Shown one piece after another: positions 54,263 to 63,820 of a stretch of 64,000 nucleotides of DNA (its first letter is position 1; each line of letters starts with the position of its first letter). Origin of the DNA: Flavobacterium salilacus subsp. salilacus. GTDB taxonomy: Bacteria; Bacteroidota; Bacteroidia; Flavobacteriales; Flavobacteriaceae. The notes under the pieces were generated by a model. It saw only the letters and a list, made by a program, of their open reading frames with translations. It did not search any database and was not told the DNA's origin. A program made the translations under genes and the position numbers. The DNA lies in the NCBI RefSeq assembly GCF_004634195.1, contig NZ_SKBP01000004.1, positions 186,001 through 250,000 on the forward strand, in the 5' to 3' direction.

Positions 54263-55105
54263 TTATAAGGATTTATATTTTTTTCGTTTTAATTTTCTGC
54301 GGACGATAAATAATGTAACTACGAAAATAAGGATAAAAGGCCAAAGATAGAGCAAACCGATAAAGAAACTTGAAAGCGAGTTAAAGCCCGATTTTATGGC
54401 ATTGCCCATTTTTGAACCATAAGATATTGTTGCATCTGCCTGTGCTTCGGTTATTTTGTAAAACTCAATATTTACGGTGCTCATTGCCACACGATTTTTC
54501 ATGTAGTTGAGCCTGCCTTGCTGCGCTTCGATTTCTTCGCGTATTGCCGAAAGCTCTTTTTCTATCTCCAGCATTTCACTCACTTTACCTGCTTTTTTAA
54601 GCAATTCCAAGTAACGGTTTTCCAGTGTTTTCTTAGCTTTTATACGGGCTTCAATGTCAATGTATTCCTCTGTTACATCTTGCGCGCTTATCTCCTTTCG
54701 GTCAAAGTAGGCAACACCTGTGCCAATATCGGCTATAAAGTTCTCAAAATGTTTTGAGGGTATTCGTATTACCATATCCCGGCTCATTCGGTAACTGCTC
54801 TTGCTTTCGGAGTCGTGCTGCACCTGCGCTTTATACTTTTTTACCGCCGTTTGTATAGTGTTGGCAGTGGCGTTGAGGTCATCGGTTTCAAAAGCCAGAT
54901 TGGCATTTTTAATAATTTTCGGGTCATAATCAGTCGGCTCATTGCCCCTCGTCGATACCGCTTTGTCGGCTTCCAATGCCTTGAACTTCGTTTCTTCAAC
55001 TATGCTCATGGCTTCAACTGCCTGACTATCATAGTCGTTCTCGCTATAATCTTTACATCCGGCAAGAGCCAGCAGTACAAACAGGCTATAAATACATTTT
55101 TTCAT
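54263..55105 (-). CDS. DUF4349 lipoprotein
   Basis: A 280-residue protein with a lipoprotein signal (LALAGCKDY) and one C-terminal membrane helix (about 242-265), followed by a basic tail. The middle shows the DUF4349 pattern: IIKNANLAFETDDL, the YFDRKEISAQDVTEEYIDIE block and a coiled coil containing MLEIEKELSAIREEIE. Probably an envelope protein; function unknown. It ends 3 bp before ctpA. Confidence 0.88.
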   Translation of the reverse strand: MKKCIYSLFVLLALAGCKDYSENDYDSQAVEAMSIVEETKFKALEADKAVSTRGNEPTDYDPKIIKNANLAFETDDLNATANTIQTAVKKYKAQVQHDSESKSSYRMSRDMVIRIPSKHFENFIADIGTGVAYFDRKEISAQDVTEEYIDIEARIKAKKTLENRYLELLKKAGKVSEMLEIEKELSAIREEIEAQQGRLNYMKNRVAMSTVNIEFYKITEAQADATISYGSKMGNAIKSGFNSLSSFFIGLLYLWPFILIFVVTLFIVRRKLKRKKYKSL

Positions 55106-55177
55106 ATTAGGAAGGTTTTTACCCCATAAAAACGTAAAAATATACCTACTTATTACAATAGCTTAAAACAGAATTGA

Positions 55178-55561
55178 TTATAAGCCTTCCTGCGCTATAA
55201 ATTTTTCGAATAGCTGAATGGTTTTGGTATGTATTTCCTCATACGTCAGCCTGTCTTTCGTCTGATAAAAAAACATAAACGCGGTGGGCTGTGTGAGCTT
55301 TTCGGTAAGCAGGTGTTTGTTAAGCCTGTAGGTTTCGCGGAGTAGGCGCTTAAAGTAGTTTCTGTCAACCGCTTTTTTAAAGTGTTTTTTAGAAACCGAA
55401 ACGCCCATTTTTATCATGCCTTCATCAGCATTTTCCAAAGGCACATATACCAACCGCAACGGATATTTGGAAACCGATTTTCCTTCGGAAAACATCCGGT
55501 CTATCGTGTTCCTGCTTTTCAGCTTTTCGTGTTTTGGGTAGGTATAACGCTTCTCTTCCAT
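55178..55561 (-). CDS. rnpA: ribonuclease P protein component
   Basis: The protein subunit of RNase P, which processes the 5' end of tRNAs. I use the ATG ending at 55561; the longer version would need a TTG. The 127-residue sequence has KLKSRNTIDRMF, GVSVSKKHFKKAVDRNYFKRLLRE (RNR-like basic motif) and an aromatic FMFFYQ strand. No rpmH is next to it. The -7 box lies 6 bp upstream, leaving almost no leader. Confidence 0.93.
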   Translation of the reverse strand: MEEKRYTYPKHEKLKSRNTIDRMFSEGKSVSKYPLRLVYVPLENADEGMIKMGVSVSKKHFKKAVDRNYFKRLLRETYRLNKHLLTEKLTQPTAFMFFYQTKDRLTYEEIHTKTIQLFEKFIAQEGL

Positions 55562-55567
55562 AGCAGG

Positions 55568-55575
55568 CAAAGGTA
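55568..55575 (-). promoter_or_regulatory. -7 box directly before rnpA
   Basis: Minus-strand TACCTTTG fits TAnnTTTG and ends 6 bp before the rnpA ATG, which would give a leaderless or near-leaderless mRNA. Confidence 0.45.
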
Positions 55576-55654
55576 CATTATTTTAAAATCTCAAAACGAC
55601 ATAACATAAATATCAGATTATTTTCTTATTATTGTGGTAAAATAGTATAACAAT

Positions 55655-56350
55655 ATGGTATCAGCAAGAGTAGGGCAGTATATAGAGGCAAAAAACATAA
55701 GTTACTATGCTTTCGAAAACAGTTTGGGCGCGAGCAGAGGCAGTATCTCCAAAGCGGTAAAAGACGGTAAGAGTATCGGCTCTAACATGTTAGAGAAAAT
55801 TCTTTTGTTATATTCCGACCTTAACCCCACATGGTTGCTTACAGGCGAGGGCGAGATGCTGCTGGAAAGCGACGCCTGGCAAAACAGCAGTATTAATACC
55901 TACAGACTTAAAACCGATACCTCGGTAGAGAGCCAGCAAATACCGCTGTATGACTTGGAGGCTGTAGCAGGTTTGGTACCGCTTTTTGGCGATAACAAAG
56001 CCTTTCAGCCGGTAGATCATATCATGATACCCCACTTGCCCAAGTGTGACGGCGCAGTATATGTAACAGGCGACAGTATGTACCCTTTACTGAAAAGTGG
56101 CGATATCGTAATGTATAAAGAGATGAAGGATATTGCCAACAGTATTTTTTGGGGCGAAATGTACTTGCTGAGTATTGATATGGGCGGTGAGGAGTATATT
56201 ACCGTAAAGTATATACAAAAGGCAGAAGACAGCCACTATATAAAACTGGTAAGCGAAAACAAGCACCATCAGGATAAGGAAGTGCCTTTGGCACAAGTAA
56301 AAGCCCTTGCGCTGGTAAAAGCCAGCATTCGCATTAATGCTATGAAATAG
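55655..56350 (+). CDS. S24-type helix-turn-helix repressor
   Basis: A 231-residue regulator: an N-terminal helix-turn-helix domain (about 5-65, containing SRGSISKAVKDGKSI) and a C-terminal S24/LexA-like peptidase domain. Catalytic Ser141 is in VTGDSMYPLL and Lys185 in YITVKYIQ; an Ala-Gly pair (105-106, EAVAGLVP) sits where LexA-type proteins self-cleave. It could be a RecA-responsive repressor. No phage genes are nearby, and in Flavobacteriaceae such proteins are commonly chromosomal. Terminator follows. Confidence 0.88.
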   Translation: MVSARVGQYIEAKNISYYAFENSLGASRGSISKAVKDGKSIGSNMLEKILLLYSDLNPTWLLTGEGEMLLESDAWQNSSINTYRLKTDTSVESQQIPLYDLEAVAGLVPLFGDNKAFQPVDHIMIPHLPKCDGAVYVTGDSMYPLLKSGDIVMYKEMKDIANSIFWGEMYLLSIDMGGEEYITVKYIQKAEDSHYIKLVSENKHHQDKEVPLAQVKALALVKASIRINAMK

Positions 56351-56356
56351 AGTAAT

Positions 56357-56391
56357 AAAAAAACCGCCGGGCACTACGCCGGCGGTTTTTT
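56357..56391 (+). terminator. intrinsic terminator after the S24 regulator
   Basis: GC-rich stem CCGCCGG / CCGGCGG with A:T extension and six T at the end. Confidence 0.92.
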
Positions 56392-56519
56392 GCCGTTTCC
56401 GGCACATCCAACTAATTATCTTATTATTACTTTACAAAGGTAGGCGTGCATATCAAAAAGATATGGTAAAGCTGTACTAAAATTCTGTTAAAACGATTTA
56501 AGCCAGCATACTAACCTAT

Positions 56520-58406
56520 TTACGGAGTATATAAGTTATTGTCTTTGTTTACATCTGCCATAAGCTCCGTAGGGTCTATCGCTATAACTTTTACAGCGCT
56601 TTTAGCTCGGTTTATGGTAAATTTATAAGTGGGATGTGCCCAGTCCCAAGCCTTTTCCACATTACGTTTCAGTTTCGGGTAGGGGTTATCTTTTTCGTAG
56701 TGCATCATTTGCAGCGGTATATAAAAACTCTCCTGCGTACCATCGGCATACGCTACAATAATATCTATAGGCATCGGCATGCGCCCAATGCGTTCCAGCG
56801 TAATTGTAGTTGCTCCGCCTTCTTCTTTCACTTCCTTAATACCATAATCTATAGTATTGGTTGTTTGTGTCCAGTCAGTTAAATACCAGTCTAAATGTGC
56901 GCCTGTTACACGCTCTGCCGTTCTTTTAATATCGTTTGGCGTAGGGTGGCTGAATTTATAATCAGTATAAAACTTTTTAAGTGTTTTATCTAAGTTATCC
57001 TGCCCGATGAGGTAACCCAACTGTGCTAAAAATATCTCGCCTTTGCTGTAAGCCGATATACCGTACAACACATTTTGGTCATACCTGTCGGCATGTGTAC
57101 TAAGCGGCTGCTCTTTGCCCGATGCTGCCATGTAGAAATAGTTAGAATATGCTCCTGCAAAAGGATTTACGTTTTCTTCTTTAGACGGCATTACGGCTTC
57201 CATAGCCAAATCAGAAATGTAAGAGGTAAAACCTTCGTCCATCCATTCGTGTTTCGACTCATTGGAGGCTAAAATATGCTGAAACCATGAGTGTGCAAAC
57301 TCATGTGCTGTTACACCCACAAGGCTGCCATAGCTCCTGTTACCCGTAATAAGCGTACACATGGCATATTCCATACCACCATCGCCGCCTTGCACTACCG
57401 AGTATTGCTTGTATGGATACATACCCACATGGGTGTTGTAATACTCCAGCAGTTCTACAACCTTAGGCTGCATTTTTTTCCAGTTTTCGTTGTACTCTTT
57501 ATTGTCTTTGTAAAAGAAATGCAGTTCGGTATCGTTAGGCCCCATCACCATGTCGTGAATATATTCTTTGTCAGCTCCCCAGGCAAAATCGTGTACCATA
57601 GGGGCTACGAAATGCCATGTTAAGGTCTTGGTTTTGCGCGGATGTTTTACCTCAATGCCCGCATCCTGGTAGCCTTTGCCTATTTCGTTTTTGTTTTGCA
57701 GATACCCGCTTCCGCCAATGGTATAGTCTTTATCAATGGTAATTTTTACATCAAAATCGCCCCACACACCATGAAACTCCCTACCGATGTAAGGGTCGGC
57801 ATGCCAGCCTTCAAAATCATATTCAGCCATTTTTGGGTACCACTGCGTCATAGACAGTGCCACACCTTCATCGCTGTTTCTGCCCGAACGGCGTACCTGC
57901 AAGGGCACTTGTCCCTCAAAATCGAGTGTAAAAGTGGTTGATGTTCCAGGCGCGATAGGCTTGGCAAGGTTTACTTCCAGTATTGTTCCTCCAACGGTGT
58001 TTTTGGCAGCAATGCCATCCTGTTTCAGGTTATTTATTTTTAAATACCCTATTTCGTCAGGTTTTAGGGTACTGATTCGGCTTTCATTTATGGTTTCTGT
58101 ACCTCGCTTAAAGCTTTTTACCATACGTTTGTCAGGGTCGGCTATGCTGGAGAGGCGGGCATCCATTTCGCTGCCCGGCTGAAATGCATTAGGGTACAGG
58201 TGATAAAACACGCGGTACAATGTATCGGGCGAGTTGTTGGTATATACCAATTCCTGTTTCCCGGTGTAGGTATAGGACTTCACATCCATATTCACATCCA
58301 TTTTATAATCTACGTGTTGCTGCCAGTAACCCGGGTTGGGGTTATTGTTTTGTTGCGCCCATAGGCTGCCGACAGTCAGCAGGGCGAGTAGTGCTAATTT
58401 CTTCAT
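56520..58406 (-). CDS. M1-family metallopeptidase
   Basis: A 628-residue secreted zinc peptidase (signal peptide about 1-17). The active site has HEFAHSW, and the distal zinc Glu lies in WMDEGF 18 residues on, as expected of gluzincins. The N-terminal half is beta-rich and includes GGDGGMEYAMCTLI, the M1 substrate-recognition motif. The protein acts in periplasm or at the surface in peptide use. Confidence 0.93.
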   Translation of the reverse strand: MKKLALLALLTVGSLWAQQNNNPNPGYWQQHVDYKMDVNMDVKSYTYTGKQELVYTNNSPDTLYRVFYHLYPNAFQPGSEMDARLSSIADPDKRMVKSFKRGTETINESRISTLKPDEIGYLKINNLKQDGIAAKNTVGGTILEVNLAKPIAPGTSTTFTLDFEGQVPLQVRRSGRNSDEGVALSMTQWYPKMAEYDFEGWHADPYIGREFHGVWGDFDVKITIDKDYTIGGSGYLQNKNEIGKGYQDAGIEVKHPRKTKTLTWHFVAPMVHDFAWGADKEYIHDMVMGPNDTELHFFYKDNKEYNENWKKMQPKVVELLEYYNTHVGMYPYKQYSVVQGGDGGMEYAMCTLITGNRSYGSLVGVTAHEFAHSWFQHILASNESKHEWMDEGFTSYISDLAMEAVMPSKEENVNPFAGAYSNYFYMAASGKEQPLSTHADRYDQNVLYGISAYSKGEIFLAQLGYLIGQDNLDKTLKKFYTDYKFSHPTPNDIKRTAERVTGAHLDWYLTDWTQTTNTIDYGIKEVKEEGGATTITLERIGRMPMPIDIIVAYADGTQESFYIPLQMMHYEKDNPYPKLKRNVEKAWDWAHPTYKFTINRAKSAVKVIAIDPTELMADVNKDNNLYTP

Positions 58407-58554
58407 GGGTTAAAAATAAATAAAGTTTTTAAAGTTAGAAAGTTGATGTTACATATTATTTTCATACAATATATCTAACTTATATATTTACGGCTGTCAT
58501 TATACTATTAAAGCCCTGTTTGGAGTTATTGATAATTAATTACATCTAAGTTGT

Positions 58555-59118
58555 ATGAATAATCAACCTAACGTTATACTTTATTGCATTTGTGCATTTT
58601 TAATAATTTTAGTGAGTTCGTGTGCCTCCTTTTCGGATGAGGAATTTAAAAATGATTATAAAAAAATTGAAGCAGGTAACTTGTCTCAATTAAGCGGAAA
58701 ATATGCTCTTTATTCTGTCGATTCAACACGTCAGGTTATTGCATATAATCTTATTTTAAATGAAATTATCTTTACTCCATCAGCATTAGATGTAGTTGAT
58801 AATTATGAGATTCATCTTGAAGTTAAAAATGAAAAGGAGATACTTGTGCAATTGTTTAATGGTACTAAAATAATAAATCAATCTATTGTTTCCGGAGAGT
58901 TAAAAAACGGAATGTTTTATCTTGATAATAAATTTCGGGAGTGCCATGGCGTCCCCTATATTTTTGGAGGGTGTAGAAAGAATAAAAGAAGGTTAGCTCT
59001 GTCTAAAGATAATTCGCTGATAGTTAATGAGGCAGGAAATAGTTCAGGAGCTATTATGATAATTTTAGGGGATTCGCATAGCTACAATATTTCACCCAAA
59101 TTTTTGCGGAAAGGATAA
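58555..59118 (+). CDS. hypothetical lipoprotein, 187 residues
   Basis: A probable lipoprotein: hydrophobic signal ending in VSSCASF. The mature part (about 165 residues) is beta-strand-rich, and includes NKFRECHGVPYIFGGCRKN with two cysteines. No family is recognised. It has its own terminator and lies between two minus-strand peptidase genes. Confidence 0.65.
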   Translation: MNNQPNVILYCICAFLIILVSSCASFSDEEFKNDYKKIEAGNLSQLSGKYALYSVDSTRQVIAYNLILNEIIFTPSALDVVDNYEIHLEVKNEKEILVQLFNGTKIINQSIVSGELKNGMFYLDNKFRECHGVPYIFGGCRKNKRRLALSKDNSLIVNEAGNSSGAIMIILGDSHSYNISPKFLRKG

Positions 59119-59125
59119 TTTAAAT

Positions 59126-59163
59126 AAAACCCCGCAAACTACAATTGTAATCTGCGGGGTTTT
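59126..59163. terminator. bidirectional terminator
   Basis: Stem AAAACCCCGCA / TGCGGGGTTTT around a 16-base loop, shared by the lipoprotein gene on the plus strand and the S8 peptidase on the minus strand. Confidence 0.85.
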
Positions 59164-59185
59164 AAAGTATATAATTCGCTAATTA

Positions 59186-60790
59186 TTATCTCGACATTTT
59201 ATCGGCAAGGATAATAGCGTTGTAAGCATTTACAATTCGTCCCGTCATCGATACTTCGTTAAAAGCTCTCATATCGTTAGGGTCTCCGCCGACAGCTACT
59301 TCCAAGTTAATAGGAATTCCTGACTGCATAATGATTTGTTTTACCTGTGCTGCTTTTAGTTTAGGGTAGTATGCACGGATAAGCGCTGCTACACCTGCTG
59401 CATTTGGCGATGCCATAGAGGTACCTTGAAGGAACTCATAGCTATTGTTTGGCGTAGTAGCATATATTTCTACACCCGGGCTAAATACATCTACATCGGT
59501 TTTACCGTAGTTAGAAAAATTAGCAATTAAATTTTCATCAAGCGGATAATTTAATGCTCCTACCGAAAGGAAGTTATCTGAAATTTCAGCACCACCGTTT
59601 TTATTATCGTTAGGATAACGCTCTACGCCGCCCGGTTGGTTAAGGTCAGTCCCTTCGTTACCTGCAGCACATACTATAAGCACGTCTTTTTCGCCTGCAT
59701 ATTTTATAGCGTCATACACCCAGTCGCTGTGTGTAGAGAAGTATTTACCAAAACTTCCGTTAATTACTTTTGCACCGTTATCTACAGCATAGCGTATAGC
59801 AAGGGCTACATCTTTGTCATACTCATCGCCATCCGGCACGGCACGCACCGCCATAATTTCTACTACGCTGCTGGCAACACCGTCGCCACCTATACCGTTA
59901 CCTCTTGCTTGTGCTATAATACCCGATACGTGTGTACCGTGTTTTGCTTCTTCTTTATCCGGACCTATAACATTGTTATTGCCATACCCGCGCACGTCGA
60001 AGTTATCCGGGTCATCTTTTAATATATCTTGACGAGGGTTGTAGTCAAGGTTTAGGTTATACTCTAACTGACCACCGTAGTAATCTATACCACCCTGTAT
60101 CTGTTTCATAAGATCTTCTCTTGAAACCTGACTTAAAATCATAGCAAAGCGCGGTTTAACGCTGTTTATCATTTCATTATCAGTTTCTAAGTTTTGAAGG
60201 TCTTGGACAGTATAATCGTCTTTGCCCAATGCTTGTCTTATGGCTTCATCGGCAGCTATTATAGACTCCATTCGTTTTACACCGTTCATAGCATCGCCAT
60301 ACTTTTGGTCGTATTCCGCTTTTGCTTTTCTGTATGTTTCAGACCCGTCATCTCCTTTTTTAACGATACGTACAAACTCTAAGTTTTCGTGCGCTATATC
60401 ACCCAGAAAGTTCCATCCGTGTATGTCATCTACATATCCGTTTTTGTCATCATCTTTACCGTTACCGGCAATTTCCTTATCGTTTGTCCAGATAACATCT
60501 TTTAAGTCCGGATGTTCAATATCCACACCTGAATCGATAACGCCTACAATTACTTTTTTGGCTTTTCTGCCTTCCAGTAGTTTGTATGCTTTATCTACAC
60601 TCATTCCCGGTATGGTATCGGTTACTATATCCAAATGGCTCCAGCGTTCCAGTTCATTCTCGGTCAGGTCTGCCTGTTTTGGTGTTATCGATGTAATAGT
60701 AATAGGTTCTGCCGTTATTTTTTTTGTTGCGCTGCATCCTGCAAGAAATAATGCGAGGGCAGCCGACAGGTAAATTGATTTAAATTTCAT
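59186..60790 (-). CDS. S8-family serine peptidase (subtilisin-like), lipoprotein
   Basis: A 534-residue protease with a lipoprotein signal (LFLAGCSAT). Catalytic triad motifs are clear: Asp in GVIDSGVDIEHPDL, His in HGTHVSGI, and Ser in GTSMASPNAAGVAA. An insertion of about 150 residues separates Asp and His and includes a long charged helical part. It is predicted to be anchored at the outer or inner membrane. A signal peptide but no separate propeptide is obvious. Confidence 0.93.
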   Translation of the reverse strand: MKFKSIYLSAALALFLAGCSATKKITAEPITITSITPKQADLTENELERWSHLDIVTDTIPGMSVDKAYKLLEGRKAKKVIVGVIDSGVDIEHPDLKDVIWTNDKEIAGNGKDDDKNGYVDDIHGWNFLGDIAHENLEFVRIVKKGDDGSETYRKAKAEYDQKYGDAMNGVKRMESIIAADEAIRQALGKDDYTVQDLQNLETDNEMINSVKPRFAMILSQVSREDLMKQIQGGIDYYGGQLEYNLNLDYNPRQDILKDDPDNFDVRGYGNNNVIGPDKEEAKHGTHVSGIIAQARGNGIGGDGVASSVVEIMAVRAVPDGDEYDKDVALAIRYAVDNGAKVINGSFGKYFSTHSDWVYDAIKYAGEKDVLIVCAAGNEGTDLNQPGGVERYPNDNKNGGAEISDNFLSVGALNYPLDENLIANFSNYGKTDVDVFSPGVEIYATTPNNSYEFLQGTSMASPNAAGVAALIRAYYPKLKAAQVKQIIMQSGIPINLEVAVGGDPNDMRAFNEVSMTGRIVNAYNAIILADKMSR

Positions 60791-60864
60791 ACTTGATTTT
60801 GTTTACTTTATAAAAAATTGGTCTAATTTATTGTTGATTTGTTACATTTACGGGTAAATTAACA

Positions 60865-61725
60865 TTACATTAGTATATCATCCCACTTTAAAACCTCTTT
60901 AAGGCGTACACCTTTTTCGGTATGCTGCACGGTAATTACCTCATTATGTGCATCGTGTTCCAATACTAAATAGTACTCGTTATCGGCTGCTGTATTTAAA
61001 AATTTTTCTTTTTCGTCAAGCGTCAGTAACGGTCGGGTATCATAACCCATTACATACGGCAGGGGTATATGCCCGGCGGTAGGTAACAAATCTGCCATGA
61101 AAACGAATGTTTTACCCATATAATTTATATGCGGAAGCATTTGCTTTTCGGTATGCCCGTCGGCAAAAAATATCCCGAAGCCCAGTTCGCTGTTTTCTTT
61201 AAAATCGCCTTCAGGGCGTTCTATAAATTTTAGTTGTCCGCTTTCCTGCATTGGCATAATATTCTCTGTCAGGAACGATGCTTTTTCGCGCGCATTAGGC
61301 TTGGTAGCCCATTCCCAGTGGTTATCATTCGTCCAAAAGTGTGCGTTTTTAAAAGCAGGCTCATAGCCCGTGCGGTCTTTGTTCCACTGTATAGCACCGC
61401 CCACATGGTCAAAATGCAGGTGGGTTAAAAACACATCGGTAACATCATCTCGGCTAAAGCCGTATTTTGCCAATGATTTATCCAGAGAATGGTTGCCCCA
61501 CATGGAGTAATAGCCAAAAAACTTTTCGCTTTGCTTGTTGCCCATGCCGGTATCAATAAGCGTTAGTTTGTTGCCATCTTCAATCAGCAGGCAGCGTGCT
61601 GCCATGTCTATCTGGTTGTTTTCATCGGCAGGGTTGGTGCGATTCCAAATCGTTTTTGGCACTACGCCAAACATGGCACCGCCGTCCAGTTTAAAGTTTC
61701 CGCTCTCTATCGGGTATAGTTTCAT
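60865..61725 (-). CDS. MBL-fold metallohydrolase
   Basis: A 286-residue cytoplasmic metallo-beta-lactamase-fold hydrolase with the zinc-binding THLHFDHVGG and further ligands in LIDTGMG, HFWTNDNHWEW and LEHDAHNE. Length and the early HxHxDH motif fit the broad lactonase/hydrolase group (metal-dependent hydrolases with AHL-lactonase-like layout). The substrate is not known. Confidence 0.88.
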   Translation of the reverse strand: MKLYPIESGNFKLDGGAMFGVVPKTIWNRTNPADENNQIDMAARCLLIEDGNKLTLIDTGMGNKQSEKFFGYYSMWGNHSLDKSLAKYGFSRDDVTDVFLTHLHFDHVGGAIQWNKDRTGYEPAFKNAHFWTNDNHWEWATKPNAREKASFLTENIMPMQESGQLKFIERPEGDFKENSELGFGIFFADGHTEKQMLPHINYMGKTFVFMADLLPTAGHIPLPYVMGYDTRPLLTLDEKEKFLNTAADNEYYLVLEHDAHNEVITVQHTEKGVRLKEVLKWDDILM

Positions 61726-61842
61726 ATTGTTTGTTTGGGTTTTAAAGCCAGCAAGTTACACATTTTGACAGAAATTATATAATTTGGAGAATGGTATAGA
61801 TATTGCCTATATAACCATATATACAAATAAAGACACCTTTTA

Positions 61843-61872
61843 TTGCAATCTGTAAAATTGTGGGTATCTTTG
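61843..61872 (+). promoter_or_regulatory. promoter of the suf operon (TTG-N19-TATCTTTG)
   Basis: TTG at 61843-61845 and -7 box TATCTTTG at 61865-61872, 19 bp apart; sufA starts 34 bp downstream. Confidence 0.7.
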
Positions 61873-61906
61873 CACTAAATTTAGATTAATTATATATAAT
61901 ACGAAC

Positions 61907-62236
61907 ATGATAAAAGTTTCTGAAACAGCAAGAAAAAGAATCGTGAGCCTTATGGAGGATGACGGTTTTGACGCGGCTACTGACTTTGTGAGGGTAGGCG
62001 TGAAGAGCGGCGGATGTTCAGGCTTGTCGTATGACCTGAAGTTTGACAAAGCCATGGGCGAAAATGATAAATTATTTGAAGACAATAACATAAAGGTTGC
62101 CGTAGATAAAAAAAGTTTCCTGTACCTCGCCGGTACAACGCTGGAATATAGCGGAGGGCTTAACGGTAAAGGTTTTGTGTTTAACAACCCTAATGCGCAA
62201 AGAACCTGCGGTTGCGGGGAAAGTTTTTCACTGTAA
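61907..62236 (+). CDS. sufA: SufA/IscA-type iron-sulfur carrier
   Basis: A 109-residue A-type carrier protein for Fe-S cluster delivery. The three conserved cysteines are present: SGGCSGLSYDL in the middle and CGCGESF at the C-terminus. Length is standard. It is the first gene of the suf run and is followed by a palindromic element and sufB. Confidence 0.94.
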   Translation: MIKVSETARKRIVSLMEDDGFDAATDFVRVGVKSGGCSGLSYDLKFDKAMGENDKLFEDNNIKVAVDKKSFLYLAGTTLEYSGGLNGKGFVFNNPNAQRTCGCGESFSL

Positions 62237-62324
62237 GCCCCCAATCCCAAAGGGGAGCAATGCATGGGCTTACTAAAAATTAATGATAACAGTAAATTAT
62301 TCCCCCATTGGGGGATAGGGGGCT
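62236..62324. repeat. inverted-repeat element between sufA and sufB
   Basis: Left arm 62236-62255 (AGCCCCCAATCCCAAAGGGG) and right arm 62303-62324 are imperfect inverted complements of about 20 bp, 47 bp apart. The arms resemble the CCCCCTAA...GGGGG-type intergenic palindromes of Bacteroidota. The RNA would fold into a long hairpin just before sufB. Confidence 0.65.
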
Positions 62325-62328
62325 AGAT

Positions 62329-63777
62329 ATGAGTAAATACACAGAAGAAGAATTAAAAGTCGAACTCGAAAATAAAGAATACGCGTACGGCTTTTATACC
62401 GATATAGAAAGTGATACCTTCCCTATAGGGCTTAACGAGGATGTCATTCGTGCGCTTTCGATGAAGAAGGAAGAGCCGGAGTGGATGACCGAGTGGAGGC
62501 TCGAGGCTTTTCGTGCCTGGGAACAAATGATTGAGCCGGAATGGGCAAACGTACATTACCAAAAACCCGATTTTCAGGCGATATCATACTATTCGGCACC
62601 CAAAAAGGCAGATCCGAATAAAACGCTTGGGGATGTAGATCCTGAGCTTTTGGCGATGTACAAAAAACTGGGTATCTCTATCGATGAGCAAAAAATGATG
62701 AATAATGTGGCGGTAGATATTGTTGTCGATTCCGTATCTGTTGCAACTACATTCAAGAAAACACTTGCCGAAAAAGGTATCATCTTTTGCCCAATATCTG
62801 AGGCTATTAAAGAGCATCCGGAATTAGTAAAGAAATATTTGGGAACGGTAGTGCCGCAAAAAGATAATTTTTATGCTGCGCTAAACTCGGCTGTATTTAC
62901 CGATGGTTCTTTTTGCTACATCCCAAAAGGAGTACGCTGCCCAATGGAACTTTCTACTTATTTCAGAATCAATCAGGCAGGAACAGGACAGTTTGAGCGT
63001 ACACTTGTAATTGCCGATGAAGGCAGCTATGTGAGTTACCTTGAAGGCTGTACAGCACCAAGCCGTGACGAAAACCAGCTGCACGCAGCCGTAGTTGAGC
63101 TTATTGCGTTGGATGATGCCGAAATAAAATACAGCACTGTCCAAAACTGGTTTCCCGGTAATAAAGAGGGTAAAGGCGGGGTGTATAATTTTGTAACGAA
63201 ACGCGGACTTTGCGAAAAGAACGCGAAAATATCCTGGACACAGGTAGAAACAGGCTCTGCCGTAACATGGAAGTACCCAAGCTGTATATTAAAGGGCGAT
63301 AACTCGGTAGGAGAGTTTTACTCTATTGCTGTTACTAACAACTACCAGCAGGCAGATACGGGTACGAAGATGATACACGTAGGCAAAAACACTAAGAGTA
63401 CTATCATCTCTAAGGGTATATCGGCAGGAAAATCGCAAAACAGCTATCGTGGATTGGTACAGATAAGCAACCGTGCCGAAAATGCGCGTAACTTCTCGCA
63501 ATGCGACTCGTTGCTTATGGGCAACAACTGTGGGGCACATACCTTTCCGTATATCGAATCGAAAAATACAACAGCCAAAATAGAACATGAGGCAACCACC
63601 AGTAAAATAGGCGAAGACCAAGTGTTTTATTGTAACCAGAGGGGTATCCCTACAGAGAAAGCCATTGCACTTATTGTGAATGGTTTTAGCAAAGAAGTGC
63701 TTAACAAACTACCTATGGAGTTTGCTGTTGAGGCACAAAAGCTTTTAGAAATAAGCCTTGAGGGTTCAGTCGGTTAA
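62329..63777 (+). CDS. sufB: Fe-S cluster assembly scaffold SufB
   Basis: A 482-residue component of the SufBCD scaffold. I use the ATG at 62329 ([12 protein letters not shown]); the TTG start at 62308 would lie in the palindrome. The sequence has [32 protein letters not shown], the [19 protein letters not shown] block and the [16 protein letters not shown] conserved Cys near the C-terminus. Normal length. sufC and sufD should follow beyond the four-helix-bundle gene but are outside the window. Confidence 0.96.
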   Translation: MSKYTEEELKVELENKEYAYGFYTDIESDTFPIGLNEDVIRALSMKKEEPEWMTEWRLEAFRAWEQMIEPEWANVHYQKPDFQAISYYSAPKKADPNKTLGDVDPELLAMYKKLGISIDEQKMMNNVAVDIVVDSVSVATTFKKTLAEKGIIFCPISEAIKEHPELVKKYLGTVVPQKDNFYAALNSAVFTDGSFCYIPKGVRCPMELSTYFRINQAGTGQFERTLVIADEGSYVSYLEGCTAPSRDENQLHAAVVELIALDDAEIKYSTVQNWFPGNKEGKGGVYNFVTKRGLCEKNAKISWTQVETGSAVTWKYPSCILKGDNSVGEFYSIAVTNNYQQADTGTKMIHVGKNTKSTIISKGISAGKSQNSYRGLVQISNRAENARNFSQCDSLLMGNNCGAHTFPYIESKNTTAKIEHEATTSKIGEDQVFYCNQRGIPTEKAIALIVNGFSKEVLNKLPMEFAVEAQKLLEISLEGSVG

Positions 63778-63820
63778 TAAATTTGAAAATGAGATAATTT
63801 GAAAATGTGTAAATTACCGC

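Noticed and set aside
55655..56350. Phage repressor marking a prophage
   Set aside because: S24 repressor-like domain is present but no integrase, structural or lysis gene is found around it.
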